A stretch of DNA of 12,547 bases from Acidiferrobacteraceae bacterium (GTDB lineage Bacteria; Pseudomonadota; Gammaproteobacteria; Acidiferrobacterales; Acidiferrobacteraceae): positions 1-12,547 of the forward strand of contig DAHWKH010000142.1 in the NCBI GenBank assembly GCA_027343725.1, in the 5' to 3' direction. This document shows, piece after piece, positions 6,600 to 12,547 of the stretch; positions within the stretch are counted from its first letter, which is position 1, and each line of letters opens with the position of its first letter. Both the position numbers and the translations under genes were made by a program. Below the pieces are notes generated by a model. The model saw only the letters and a program-made list of their open reading frames with translations. It had not been told where the DNA came from and ran no database searches.

Positions 6600-7544
6600 C
6601 TAGCCTTCGGCGGGGGGCGCCTGGGCCGCCAACGCCGGGGCCTGCGGGCGCTCGAGCCAGCGCAGAAACGCAAGCCGCGCCGAGACCTTGCCCGCGGGCT
6701 CCTCTTGCCGCGAGGCCGCGAGCGCGTGTTCATGGAAGTGATCGACGTCGCGCGCGAGCGTCTCCTGGGAACGCTCCATGAGGCCGAGATAGGCGCTGTC
6801 ATCGAGCGGCATCTCGAGTTCGCGGCGGATGGCGAGATTCGCGCGCACCACGAGGGTCCCGAAGGCCATGCTGGCATCCACGGCGTGGCGCAGGTGTTGG
6901 GCCTCGCGCACGGCGAGGTCCTGTTTCAGGTCGCGCAGCCGCGTGATCGCCTCCTCGACCGTCCCCTGGGCATCGCCCAGGACCTGGTTCTGCACCGCCC
7001 AAAAGGCCGACTCGGTGGCCTGGACGCGATCCATCTCGCGCAACTGCGCGAGCGCCTCGTCGCGCCGGCCGCCCGCGGCCTCGAGCAGCATCTCCTCGGC
7101 CTTGATGTCTTCGCGCAGATGCCGCAGGGGCAAGCGCTCGACCGCGAGATCGGCGATGCTGTGCACAAAGAACTCATTGGCGCGCACGATCGCCTCGATC
7201 GTCGGCAGGGACCCGACGATGTGGACCTTGTTGAGATCCCCGCCGATGCCCTTGATGAGCGCCTCGTGCTGCTCGACCGGCAACTCCTCGCGGGCATAGG
7301 CCGCGAGGTATTCCTGGGCGTGCGCGAGCGCCTCGGCCGATTGGAGATAGACGTCGCGCCGCAAGGCCATGTCCCGCTCGCGATCCCGCATCGCGGCATC
7401 GTGCCGCAACCGCTGGCTGTTGCGCTCCGACTCGCTGCGGTTTTGCATATAGAGCCCGCTCAAAGTGATCGTCGAGCCGGTCGTGATGGCGTAAAAAATG
7501 GCCGGCACGGACTTCAGGAGCGCAAACACGGAGCCTAATAGCAT
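6600..7544 (-). CDS. Uncharacterised membrane-anchored, helix-rich protein
   Basis: I do not recognise a family. The 314-residue protein begins with a hydrophobic stretch (about residues 3-32, including VFALL and AIFYAITTG) that probably forms a membrane anchor. A highly charged segment rich in Arg, Glu and Asp follows (about 36-65), then a long run of predicted helices with coiled-coil-like spacing (LREDIKAEEML, DEALAQLREMD, EEAITRLRDL) to about residue 290. It ends in a low-complexity Ala/Pro tail. It has no cysteine and no enzyme motif. The ATG at 7544 lies 12 bases after the adenosine kinase stop, with only a weak GAGAG upstream, so it is probably the second gene of that operon and may be translated by coupling. 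It could be a scaffold, a small-molecule-responsive membrane protein or a cell-envelope protein; none is supported directly. Confidence 0.7.
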   Translation of the reverse strand: MLLGSVFALLKSVPAIFYAITTGSTITLSGLYMQNRSESERNSQRLRHDAAMRDRERDMALRRDVYLQSAEALAHAQEYLAAYAREELPVEQHEALIKGIGGDLNKVHIVGSLPTIEAIVRANEFFVHSIADLAVERLPLRHLREDIKAEEMLLEAAGGRRDEALAQLREMDRVQATESAFWAVQNQVLGDAQGTVEEAITRLRDLKQDLAVREAQHLRHAVDASMAFGTLVVRANLAIRRELEMPLDDSAYLGLMERSQETLARDVDHFHEHALAASRQEEPAGKVSARLAFLRWLERPQAPALAAQAPPAEG

Positions 7545-7556
7545 GAGCGGTGTCTC

Positions 7557-8492
7557 TCAGGTGAAGCGGTAACCGAAGGTCGCCGCGAACCGATCCGCGA
7601 ATTCCGCGGCGTCGATGCGATGGTTTTGGGTCCCGGCGTGGGCGATTTTGAGGGCCCCCAAGAGGGCCGCCGCGCGCCCGCTCGTCTCCCAGTCCCAGCC
7701 CTTCTCGAGACCGAGCAGCAATCCGGCGCGGTAGGCGTCGCCGCACCCGGTCGGATCCAGGACGCGCTCGGGCTTGACCGCCGGGATCTCGTAGACGCGC
7801 CCGCCGGCGCGGATCTCCGAGCCCTGGGCGCCCTTGGTGATCACGAACGCCTGCGTTTTGCGGCTCAAGGCCTCCACGGTGCAGCCTGTGGTGTTCGCGA
7901 GCAGGCGCGCCTCGTAATCGTTGACACAAACGTAGGCGGCCTGGTCGATGAAACGGGTGAGCTGCGGGCCGTCGAACATCGGCAGACCCTGACCCGGATC
8001 GAAGATGAACGGGATCCCGGCCTCGGCGAACTCACGCGCGTGCGCGATCATGCCGTCGCGACCGTCGGGCGCGACGATCCCGAGCGTCACGTTGCCGGCA
8101 TCCCCCACATGATTGCGGTGCGATTCGCCCATGGCGCCGGGGTGAAAGGCGGTGATCTGGTTGTCGTCCATGTCGGTGGTGATGAACGCCTGGGCGGTAT
8201 AGGTCTCGGGTACGACGGTCACGTGATCGCGGGCGATGCCGAGATCATCGAGCCACTGCGCGTACGGCGCGAAGTCCTCGCCGACCGTCCCCATGGGCCG
8301 GGCGCTGCCGCCGATCGCATGGAGGTTGTAGGCGATGTTCCCCGCGCAGCCCCCGAAATCGCGCCGCATGGTGGGCACCATGAACGACACGTTCAGGATG
8401 TGCAGTTGATCAGGAAGGATGTGGCGGCTGAACGTATCGGGAAACACCATGATCGTATCGAACGCAAAGGAACCGCATATCAACGTTGCCAC
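7557..8492 (-). CDS. adoK: Adenosine kinase, PfkB/ribokinase family (mycobacterial AdoK-like)
   Basis: The 311-residue protein is a PfkB-family sugar or nucleoside kinase. The N-terminal ICGSFAFDTIMVFPDTF, the LPDQLH...VSF run, FGGCAGNIAYNL (about 46-57), FHPGAMGE, CVNDYEA and the catalytic loop DPTGCGDAYRAG (about 246-257, base Asp252) closely follow the pattern of Mycobacterium tuberculosis AdoK. That enzyme phosphorylates adenosine to AMP with ATP for purine salvage. Other ribokinase-family substrates cannot be excluded. I chose the GTG start at 8492 because AGGGGG lies four bases upstream and the family alignment begins here; an in-frame start at 8576 would add 28 arginine-rich residues with no family match. 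It is the first gene of a probable two-gene operon with the helix-rich membrane protein, and starts 126 bases downstream of gcvPB. Confidence 0.82.
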   Translation of the reverse strand: MATLICGSFAFDTIMVFPDTFSRHILPDQLHILNVSFMVPTMRRDFGGCAGNIAYNLHAIGGSARPMGTVGEDFAPYAQWLDDLGIARDHVTVVPETYTAQAFITTDMDDNQITAFHPGAMGESHRNHVGDAGNVTLGIVAPDGRDGMIAHAREFAEAGIPFIFDPGQGLPMFDGPQLTRFIDQAAYVCVNDYEARLLANTTGCTVEALSRKTQAFVITKGAQGSEIRAGGRVYEIPAVKPERVLDPTGCGDAYRAGLLLGLEKGWDWETSGRAAALLGALKIAHAGTQNHRIDAAEFADRFAATFGYRFT

Positions 8493-8538
8493 AACACCCC
8501 CTGAATGGGCCCGCCGGCTGCGCGCGACCCGATGGCGG

Positions 8539-8565
8539 TAAGCATACCGGCCAGCGCGCGCCCGC
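8539..8565 (-). promoter_or_regulatory. Weak sigma-70-like promoter candidate for adoK
   Basis: On the minus strand TTGCGG (8565-8560) and TATGCT (8544-8539) are separated by 15 bases. They match the -35 and -10 consensus at three and four of six positions. The predicted transcript would have a leader of about 40 bases before the GTG at 8492. The spacing is short and the match poor, so this is tentative. Confidence 0.2.
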
Positions 8566-8591
8566 AAAACGGTCACGGGCCAAAATGGAAT

Positions 8592-8620
8592 AAAGAGCCG
8601 ATGGATGGCCGGGCGGCTTT
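8592..8620 (-). terminator. Possible terminator hairpin after gcvPB
   Basis: On the minus strand AAAGCCG, which overlaps the gcvPB stop codon, can pair with CGGCTCTTT across a 13-base loop with one bulge; TATTCC follows. The stem is short. Its position at the end of the glycine cleavage operon and the T-rich tail make it a plausible weak intrinsic terminator. Confidence 0.3.
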
Positions 8621-10076
8621 ACGCGCGGGCCTCAGGCCGCCAAGCCAGGTCGAGCCCGCGCGCCGCGCGCACCTCGTCGACGCGCCGCACCGGCAAACGC
8701 TCCGGCGCCGCCTTCAGAACCTCGGGCGACTCGTGCGCCTCGCGCCAAATCTCCTCCATGGCGGTCACGAAGGCGTCGAGCTCCTCGCGGCTCTCGGTCT
8801 CGGTCGGTTCGATGAGCAGACACTCTGGCACCATGAGCGGAAAGTACACCGTCGGCGCATGGAAGCCTTTGTCGAGCAGGCGTTTCGCCACGTCCGTGGC
8901 GGTGACCCCGGTGCGTTCCTTCAAGGTCTTCAATGTCAGGAGAAATTCGTGGGTGGCCCGTCTTTTCGGATAGGCGGGCTCATACCCGAGACGCGCTAGG
9001 CGCACGAGCAGGTAGTTGGCGTTGAGCGTCGCGTAATCGGCGATGCGCGGCATCCCCTCGCGACCCACGACGCGCGCATACACATAGGCCCGCAAAAGCA
9101 CCCCGGTGTTGCCCATGAAGGTCGAGAGGCGGCCGATCGACTGCGGGCGCGTCTTCTCGGTGATCCAATGATACTGGCCGCGCGTCTCGCCGACGTAGGG
9201 CACCGGCAAGAACGGCAGCAGGCGCTCGGCCACCCCCACAGGCCCCGCGCCCGGCCCACCACCCCCGTGGGGCGTCGAGAAGGTCTTGTGCAGATTCAGG
9301 TGGATGACATCGAAGCCCATGTCGCCGGGCTTCACCTTCCCGAGGATCGCGTTCAGGTTGGCGCCGTCGTAATACAAAAGGCCGCCTGCGGCGTGCACCC
9401 GCCGGGCGATCTCGAGGATGTGGCGGTCGAACACGCCCAGGGTCGAGGGGTTTGTGAGCATGAGCCCCGCGGTGCGCGGCCCGAGGGCCGCGTCGAGCGC
9501 GGCGAGATCGATATCCCCCTGATCGTCCACGTCGATCTCGCGCACCTCGTAGCCGCACATGGCGGCGGTCGCGGGATTGGTACCGTGCGCGGCCTTGGGG
9601 ATCAGGATCTGGTCGCGGCCCTCATCGTGACGCCCCTTGTGATAAGCGCGGATCATGGCCACGCCCGCGAACTCGCCCTGGGCCCCGGCCATGGGGGTGA
9701 GCGATACGCCCGCCATGCCCGTGACCTCCCTCAGGATCTCCTGAAGCTCGAACAGGCTCGCGAGCATCCCCTGGCCCGTCGTCTCGGGCGCGAGCGGATG
9801 GCGATCGAGAAATCCCGGCAACATCGCGAGCCGGTTCGCGATCCGCGGGTTGTACTTCATGGTGCACGAACCCAGCGGATAGAAGTGCGTATCGATCGCG
9901 AAGTTGCGCTGGCTCAGGCGCGTGTAATGACGAACCACCTGCAGCTCGGACACCTCCGGCAGGACGAGCGGCGTGCGCCGCAAGAGCGTCTCCGGGACAT
10001 CCGAGGGCGGCGTGCTCACAACGGGCATATGGGCGCTGTTCGTCCGCCCCGGCTTCGATCTCTCGAAAATCAACAT
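8619..10076 (-). CDS. gcvPB: Glycine dehydrogenase (decarboxylating) subunit 2
   Basis: The 485-residue protein is the PLP-binding half of the two-subunit P-protein, which decarboxylates glycine and passes the aminomethyl group to the lipoyl arm of GcvH. The visible signature HLNLHKTFSTPHGGGGPGAG carries the Schiff-base lysine, K264. Also clear are the N-terminal HFYPLGSCTMKYNPR, LTPMAGAQGE, HGTNPA and YDGANLNAI. Length is normal for the family. The ATG at 10076 lies four bases after the tpx stop and has no clear Shine-Dalgarno sequence, so translation is probably coupled to tpx. It is the last visible gene of the glycine cleavage operon. Unusually, it is separated from its partner gcvPA by tpx. 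The function of the complex is well established; this assignment is secure. Confidence 0.96.
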   Translation of the reverse strand: MLIFERSKPGRTNSAHMPVVSTPPSDVPETLLRRTPLVLPEVSELQVVRHYTRLSQRNFAIDTHFYPLGSCTMKYNPRIANRLAMLPGFLDRHPLAPETTGQGMLASLFELQEILREVTGMAGVSLTPMAGAQGEFAGVAMIRAYHKGRHDEGRDQILIPKAAHGTNPATAAMCGYEVREIDVDDQGDIDLAALDAALGPRTAGLMLTNPSTLGVFDRHILEIARRVHAAGGLLYYDGANLNAILGKVKPGDMGFDVIHLNLHKTFSTPHGGGGPGAGPVGVAERLLPFLPVPYVGETRGQYHWITEKTRPQSIGRLSTFMGNTGVLLRAYVYARVVGREGMPRIADYATLNANYLLVRLARLGYEPAYPKRRATHEFLLTLKTLKERTGVTATDVAKRLLDKGFHAPTVYFPLMVPECLLIEPTETESREELDAFVTAMEEIWREAHESPEVLKAAPERLPVRRVDEVRAARGLDLAWRPEARA

Positions 10077-10080
10077 ATCA

Positions 10081-10581
10081 TCATTTCAGGGCGGCGAGCG
10101 CTGCCTCGTAGTGGGGTTCCTGCGCGATCTCCGGCACGAGCTCGGCATAACGCACGGTGTCGTCACCGTCCAGGACCAAGACCGCGCGCGCGGTGATGCC
10201 GGCAAGCGGGCCGTCCTGGATGAGTACGCCATAGTCGCGCGCGAAATGCCGATCGCGCATCATCGAAAGCGCCTGCACGTGCGAGGTGCCGGCCGTGGAA
10301 CAAAACCGCCCCTGGGCGAACGGCAGATCCGACGAGACCACCAGAACGACGAGACTCGGGTCCTTGGCCGCCACCTCGTCGAAACGCTTGGTGCTGGTGG
10401 CGCAGACCGGCGTATCCAGGCTCGGGACAATGCTCACGATCTTGCGTTTCCCGCGGAAGTGATCGAGGGTCACTTCCTCGAGCTTGGCGTTGACGAGGTG
10501 AAATCCGGGGGCCTTGGTGCCGACCTTCGGGAGGTCTCCGGACGTCGTGCAGGGTGTGCCATTGAGGGTTATATGGGCCAT
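10081..10581 (-). CDS. tpx: Thiol peroxidase, atypical 2-Cys peroxiredoxin
   Basis: The 166-residue protein matches Tpx in length. It reduces hydrogen peroxide and organic hydroperoxides, classically using thioredoxin. The peroxidatic cysteine is C60 in SLDTPVCATSTKRF and the resolving cysteine is C94 in FAQGRFCSTAG, positions equivalent to C61 and C95 of E. coli Tpx. A third cysteine, C11, sits in the N-terminal GTPCTTSGD. There is no signal peptide, so it is cytoplasmic. The ATG directly follows the TAG of gcvPA (TAGATG), with AGGAGAG just upstream inside the gcvPA end, so the two are translationally coupled. Its insertion between gcvPA and gcvPB is unusual and implies co-expression with glycine cleavage. 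Whether there is functional coupling, for example through lipoyl dithiols, is speculation. Confidence 0.95.
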   Translation of the reverse strand: MAHITLNGTPCTTSGDLPKVGTKAPGFHLVNAKLEEVTLDHFRGKRKIVSIVPSLDTPVCATSTKRFDEVAAKDPSLVVLVVSSDLPFAQGRFCSTAGTSHVQALSMMRDRHFARDYGVLIQDGPLAGITARAVLVLDGDDTVRYAELVPEIAQEPHYEAALAALK

Positions 10582-11982
10582 CTATGCTCTCCTCGTGTTG
10601 TCATCCTTGTAGGCGCATGGCGGATCCAGACGCCGCTTCGTGACGATTCGTTCAAGATGCTCGGCGAAATGCGCGATGTCGGCCTCGGTCTTGGTCTCGG
10701 TGGCGCACACCAAAAGCCCGTCCTCCCAACCCGGGTAGGTCTCGCCCAAGGGGTAGCCGCCGAGTATGCCCTGGGCCTCGAGCGCCCGCAGGACGTCGCC
10801 GACGGGCGCCTTGATGCGCAACGCCGCCTCGTGGAAAAACGGCGTCTCGGGGAAGGCGCGTTCGACCCCCGGGATCTGCGTCAGGCGTTCGACGAGCCGC
10901 GCGGTGTTGGCGTGCGAGGCCAGGGCCACCTGCCGTAGGCCCGCGGGACCGAGCAAGGCCATGTGGATGGTGGCGGCGGTCACGAGCAGGCCCTGGTTCG
11001 TGCAAATATTGGAGGTCGCCTTGGAGCGCCGGATGTGTTGTTCGCGCGCCTGCAGGGTGAGCGTGAAGGCCTCGTGCCCGGCGGCGTCGGCGGTGCGCCC
11101 GACGAGCCGGCCGGGCATCTGCCGGACGTGCTCGCGGCGCGTCGCCATGAATCCGAAATAGGGGCCGCCGGAGGAGAGCGGGACCCCGAGCGGCTGGCCC
11201 TCGCCGACGGCGATGTCGCAACCCGGGCCCCACTCGCCCGGAGGCGCAAGCCAAGCGCAGGCCAAGGGATTGACGACACCGATGGCGAGCGCCCCGGCCG
11301 CGCGCGCGGCGCTCGCCATCTCGTGGACGTCCTCCAGGAGCCCGAAGAAATTGGGCTGCGGGATCACGAGCGCCGCGGCCCCGGGGAGCTTCTCCGTGAC
11401 GGCCGCCAACGCGGTGCGGCCGCGGTCATCCATCGGCAACGCCTCGAGCGTGATCGATTGCGCCCCGACGATCGTCGCCACGACCTTCCGGTAATACGGA
11501 TGGACGGTCTCCGGCATCAGGACCCGGCGCGATGAGCCATGCAGGCGCACCGCCATGAGCACCGCCTCCGCCAAGGCGCTCGCCCCGTCGTACAGACTCG
11601 CGTTCGCGACCTCGAGCCCGGTGAGGCTTGCGATCATCGTCTGGAATTCGTACAGGAGTTGCAGCGTCCCCTGGCTCGCTTCGGCCTGATAGGGGGTGTA
11701 GGCGGTATAGAACTCGCCGCGGGTGGTGATCTCCCACACGGCCGCGGGGATATGGTGTTCGTAGGCGCCGGCGCCGATAAACGTGAGAAAGCCCCCGTCC
11801 GCGAACGCGCGCTCGTGCATCAAGCGCCCGATCTCGCGTTCCGTCACGGCCGGCGGCACGCCGGCCAGGGACTGGGCCCGCAAGGAGGCCGGGATCTCCT
11901 CGAACAACGCCGCGATCCCGTCGACGTCGATGGCCTCGAGCATCGATCGGGTATCGTCCGGGGTGTGGGGTATGAACGGCAT
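10582..11982 (-). CDS. gcvPA: Glycine dehydrogenase (decarboxylating) subunit 1
   Basis: The 466-residue protein is the N-terminal half of the split P-protein and pairs with the product of gcvPB to form the active decarboxylase. Family-typical blocks are MPFIPHTPDD at the start, FIGAGAYEHHIPAAV, EFYTAYTPYQAEASQG, the block around ANASLYDG, and TSNICTNQGL. The protein lacks the PLP-lysine signature, as expected for this subunit. It is slightly longer than the usual 445-450 residues. The ATG at 11982 lies three bases after the gcvH stop, and GAAGGA in the gcvH end serves as ribosome-binding site. The last codons form the ribosome-binding site of tpx. The cytoplasmic glycine cleavage system converts glycine to CO2, ammonia and methylene-tetrahydrofolate; this call is secure. 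Confidence 0.96.
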   Translation of the reverse strand: MPFIPHTPDDTRSMLEAIDVDGIAALFEEIPASLRAQSLAGVPPAVTEREIGRLMHERAFADGGFLTFIGAGAYEHHIPAAVWEITTRGEFYTAYTPYQAEASQGTLQLLYEFQTMIASLTGLEVANASLYDGASALAEAVLMAVRLHGSSRRVLMPETVHPYYRKVVATIVGAQSITLEALPMDDRGRTALAAVTEKLPGAAALVIPQPNFFGLLEDVHEMASAARAAGALAIGVVNPLACAWLAPPGEWGPGCDIAVGEGQPLGVPLSSGGPYFGFMATRREHVRQMPGRLVGRTADAAGHEAFTLTLQAREQHIRRSKATSNICTNQGLLVTAATIHMALLGPAGLRQVALASHANTARLVERLTQIPGVERAFPETPFFHEAALRIKAPVGDVLRALEAQGILGGYPLGETYPGWEDGLLVCATETKTEADIAHFAEHLERIVTKRRLDPPCAYKDDNTRRA

Positions 11983-11985
11983 GGC

Positions 11986-12375
11986 TTATCCTTCGGCGGC
12001 GATGAGCGCTTCGTAAGCCGCGGCGTCCAGGAGGTCGGACAGCGCCCCGGCGTCGGCCGGCCGGATGGTGAACAACCAGCCCTCGCCGTACGGATCGGTG
12101 TTGAGCGTCTCGGGCTTGTCCGCGAGCGCCTGGTTGACGGCGGTCACCTCACCGCCCACCGGGGCGTACACATCCGATGCCGCCTTCACCGATTCCACGA
12201 CCGCACACTCTTTGCCGGCCGTCACCACCGCCCCGACCTTCGGGAGCTCCACGAACACCATATCGCCCATGAGATCCTGGGCATGCTCGGTGATCCCGAC
12301 CGTCCATCCCTGTCCGGTGTCACGGACCCATTCATGGCTTTTCGTGTAACGCAAATCCCCCGGGACTTTACTCAT
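11986..12375 (-). CDS. gcvH: Glycine cleavage system H protein
   Basis: This 129-residue protein is the lipoylated shuttle of the glycine cleavage complex. The lipoyl-attachment site is K64 in AVVESVKAASDVYAPVGGEV, in the standard position. The N-terminal YTKSHEWV and the C-terminal DPYGEGWLF are also typical. The protein accepts the aminomethyl group from the P-protein and presents it to GcvT. The ATG at 12375 has GAGAGGG a few bases upstream, at the gcvT end. It is encoded 12 bases after gcvT and three bases before gcvPA. It looks like the ordinary glycine-cleavage H protein rather than one of the lipoate-binding proteins linked to sulfur oxidation. This view rests on length and gene context. 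Confidence 0.97.
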   Translation of the reverse strand: MSKVPGDLRYTKSHEWVRDTGQGWTVGITEHAQDLMGDMVFVELPKVGAVVTAGKECAVVESVKAASDVYAPVGGEVTAVNQALADKPETLNTDPYGEGWLFTIRPADAGALSDLLDAAAYEALIAAEG

Positions 12376-12387
12376 CGCTCTACCCTC

Positions 12388-12547
12388 TCAAAGATCGATC
12401 CGAACACGCCCGTTACGCACGAAGGGCGGGGCCACCAGGCGCGCCGGCGCCGTGCGCCCGCCCCGCCCCACCACCTCGCAATCCTCACCGTCTCGAGCCG
12501 CAATCGGCACGCGCGCAAGCCCGATCCCGCGCGCGAGCGTGGGGGAA
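12388..12547 (-). CDS. gcvT: Aminomethyltransferase (T protein), C-terminal end only, truncated by window edge
   Basis: Only the last 52 codons are in the window; the rest lies beyond its right edge. The frame reads SPTLARGIGLARVPI, then a basic segment, and ends VRNGRVRIDL before TGA at 12388-12390. The SPTL...GIGLARV pattern is the characteristic C-terminal barrel segment of GcvT, which releases ammonia from the aminomethyl-lipoyl arm and makes 5,10-methylene-tetrahydrofolate. Its position 12 bases upstream of gcvH strongly supports the assignment. It is probably the first or an early gene of the operon, so any glycine riboswitch or promoter would lie outside the window. Confidence 0.88.
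   Translation of the reverse strand, partial: SPTLARGIGLARVPIAARDGEDCEVVGRGGRTAPARLVAPPFVRNGRVRIDL

Noticed and set aside
6429..7538. 369-codon open frame on the plus strand
   Set aside because: It overlaps the rhodanese 3' end and lies antisense to the helix-rich gene; composition artefact with Arg/Leu/His-rich translation.
7620..8504. 294-codon plus-strand open frame
   Set aside because: Antisense to the adenosine kinase gene, whose motifs are clear; no recognisable protein features.
9168..10196. 342-codon plus-strand open frame
   Set aside because: Antisense to gcvPB and the tpx end; shadow frame caused by codon bias.
11986..12375. GcvH as a sulfur-oxidation lipoate-binding protein
   Set aside because: It sits directly between gcvT and gcvPA and has the ordinary length and lipoyl-site context of the glycine cleavage H protein.
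1..12547. CRISPR array, transposon ends, tRNA or rRNA genes, defence-system genes
   Set aside because: I saw no regularly spaced repeats, transposase, integrase, nuclease or toxin-antitoxin motifs, nor a tRNA-like cloverleaf. The window reads as housekeeping and metabolic DNA.

Overview
The window is a GC-rich, densely packed bacterial chromosome segment. It carries an outer-membrane beta-barrel protein, so the host is Gram-negative. The gene content (two-subunit glycine decarboxylase, Tpx peroxidase, RlmI-type methyltransferase, DUF255 thioredoxin-like protein, AdoK-type adenosine kinase) fits a proteobacterium, most likely a gammaproteobacterium. The genus is not determined; an autotrophic or sulfur-oxidising gammaproteobacterium is only a guess. 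I saw no mobile element, tRNA, rRNA or CRISPR array.

Left part (1-3750). A 5'-truncated aldehyde dehydrogenase of the succinate-semialdehyde dehydrogenase type (+) converges on a small outer-membrane beta-barrel protein (-), with a strong GC hairpin at the junction. About 460 bases follow with no convincing gene but several inverted repeats. Then come an RlmI-like 23S rRNA cytosine methyltransferase (-) and an unrecognised 79-residue protein (-).

Middle part (3751-8492). A 365-base divergent spacer leads to a probable two-gene plus-strand operon: a 687-residue DUF255/YyaL-type protein with a CHWC thioredoxin-like motif, followed 19 bases later by a single-domain rhodanese. This pair suggests thiol or sulfane-sulfur chemistry. 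It converges on a minus-strand pair: an adenosine kinase resembling the mycobacterial enzyme, and 12 bases downstream an unrecognised membrane-anchored, helix-rich protein.

Right part (8619-12547). A tightly packed minus-strand glycine cleavage operon reads gcvT (3' end only), gcvH, gcvPA, tpx, gcvPB. Gaps are 0 to 12 bases. A thiol peroxidase sits between the two genes that encode the halves of one enzyme, so the peroxidase is almost certainly co-expressed with the glycine cleavage system. This is the most notable arrangement in the window. I do not see a complete undescribed defence or mobile system. The best candidates for new biology are the tpx insertion, the AdoK-linked membrane protein, the 79-residue protein and the structured spacer at 1745-2206.
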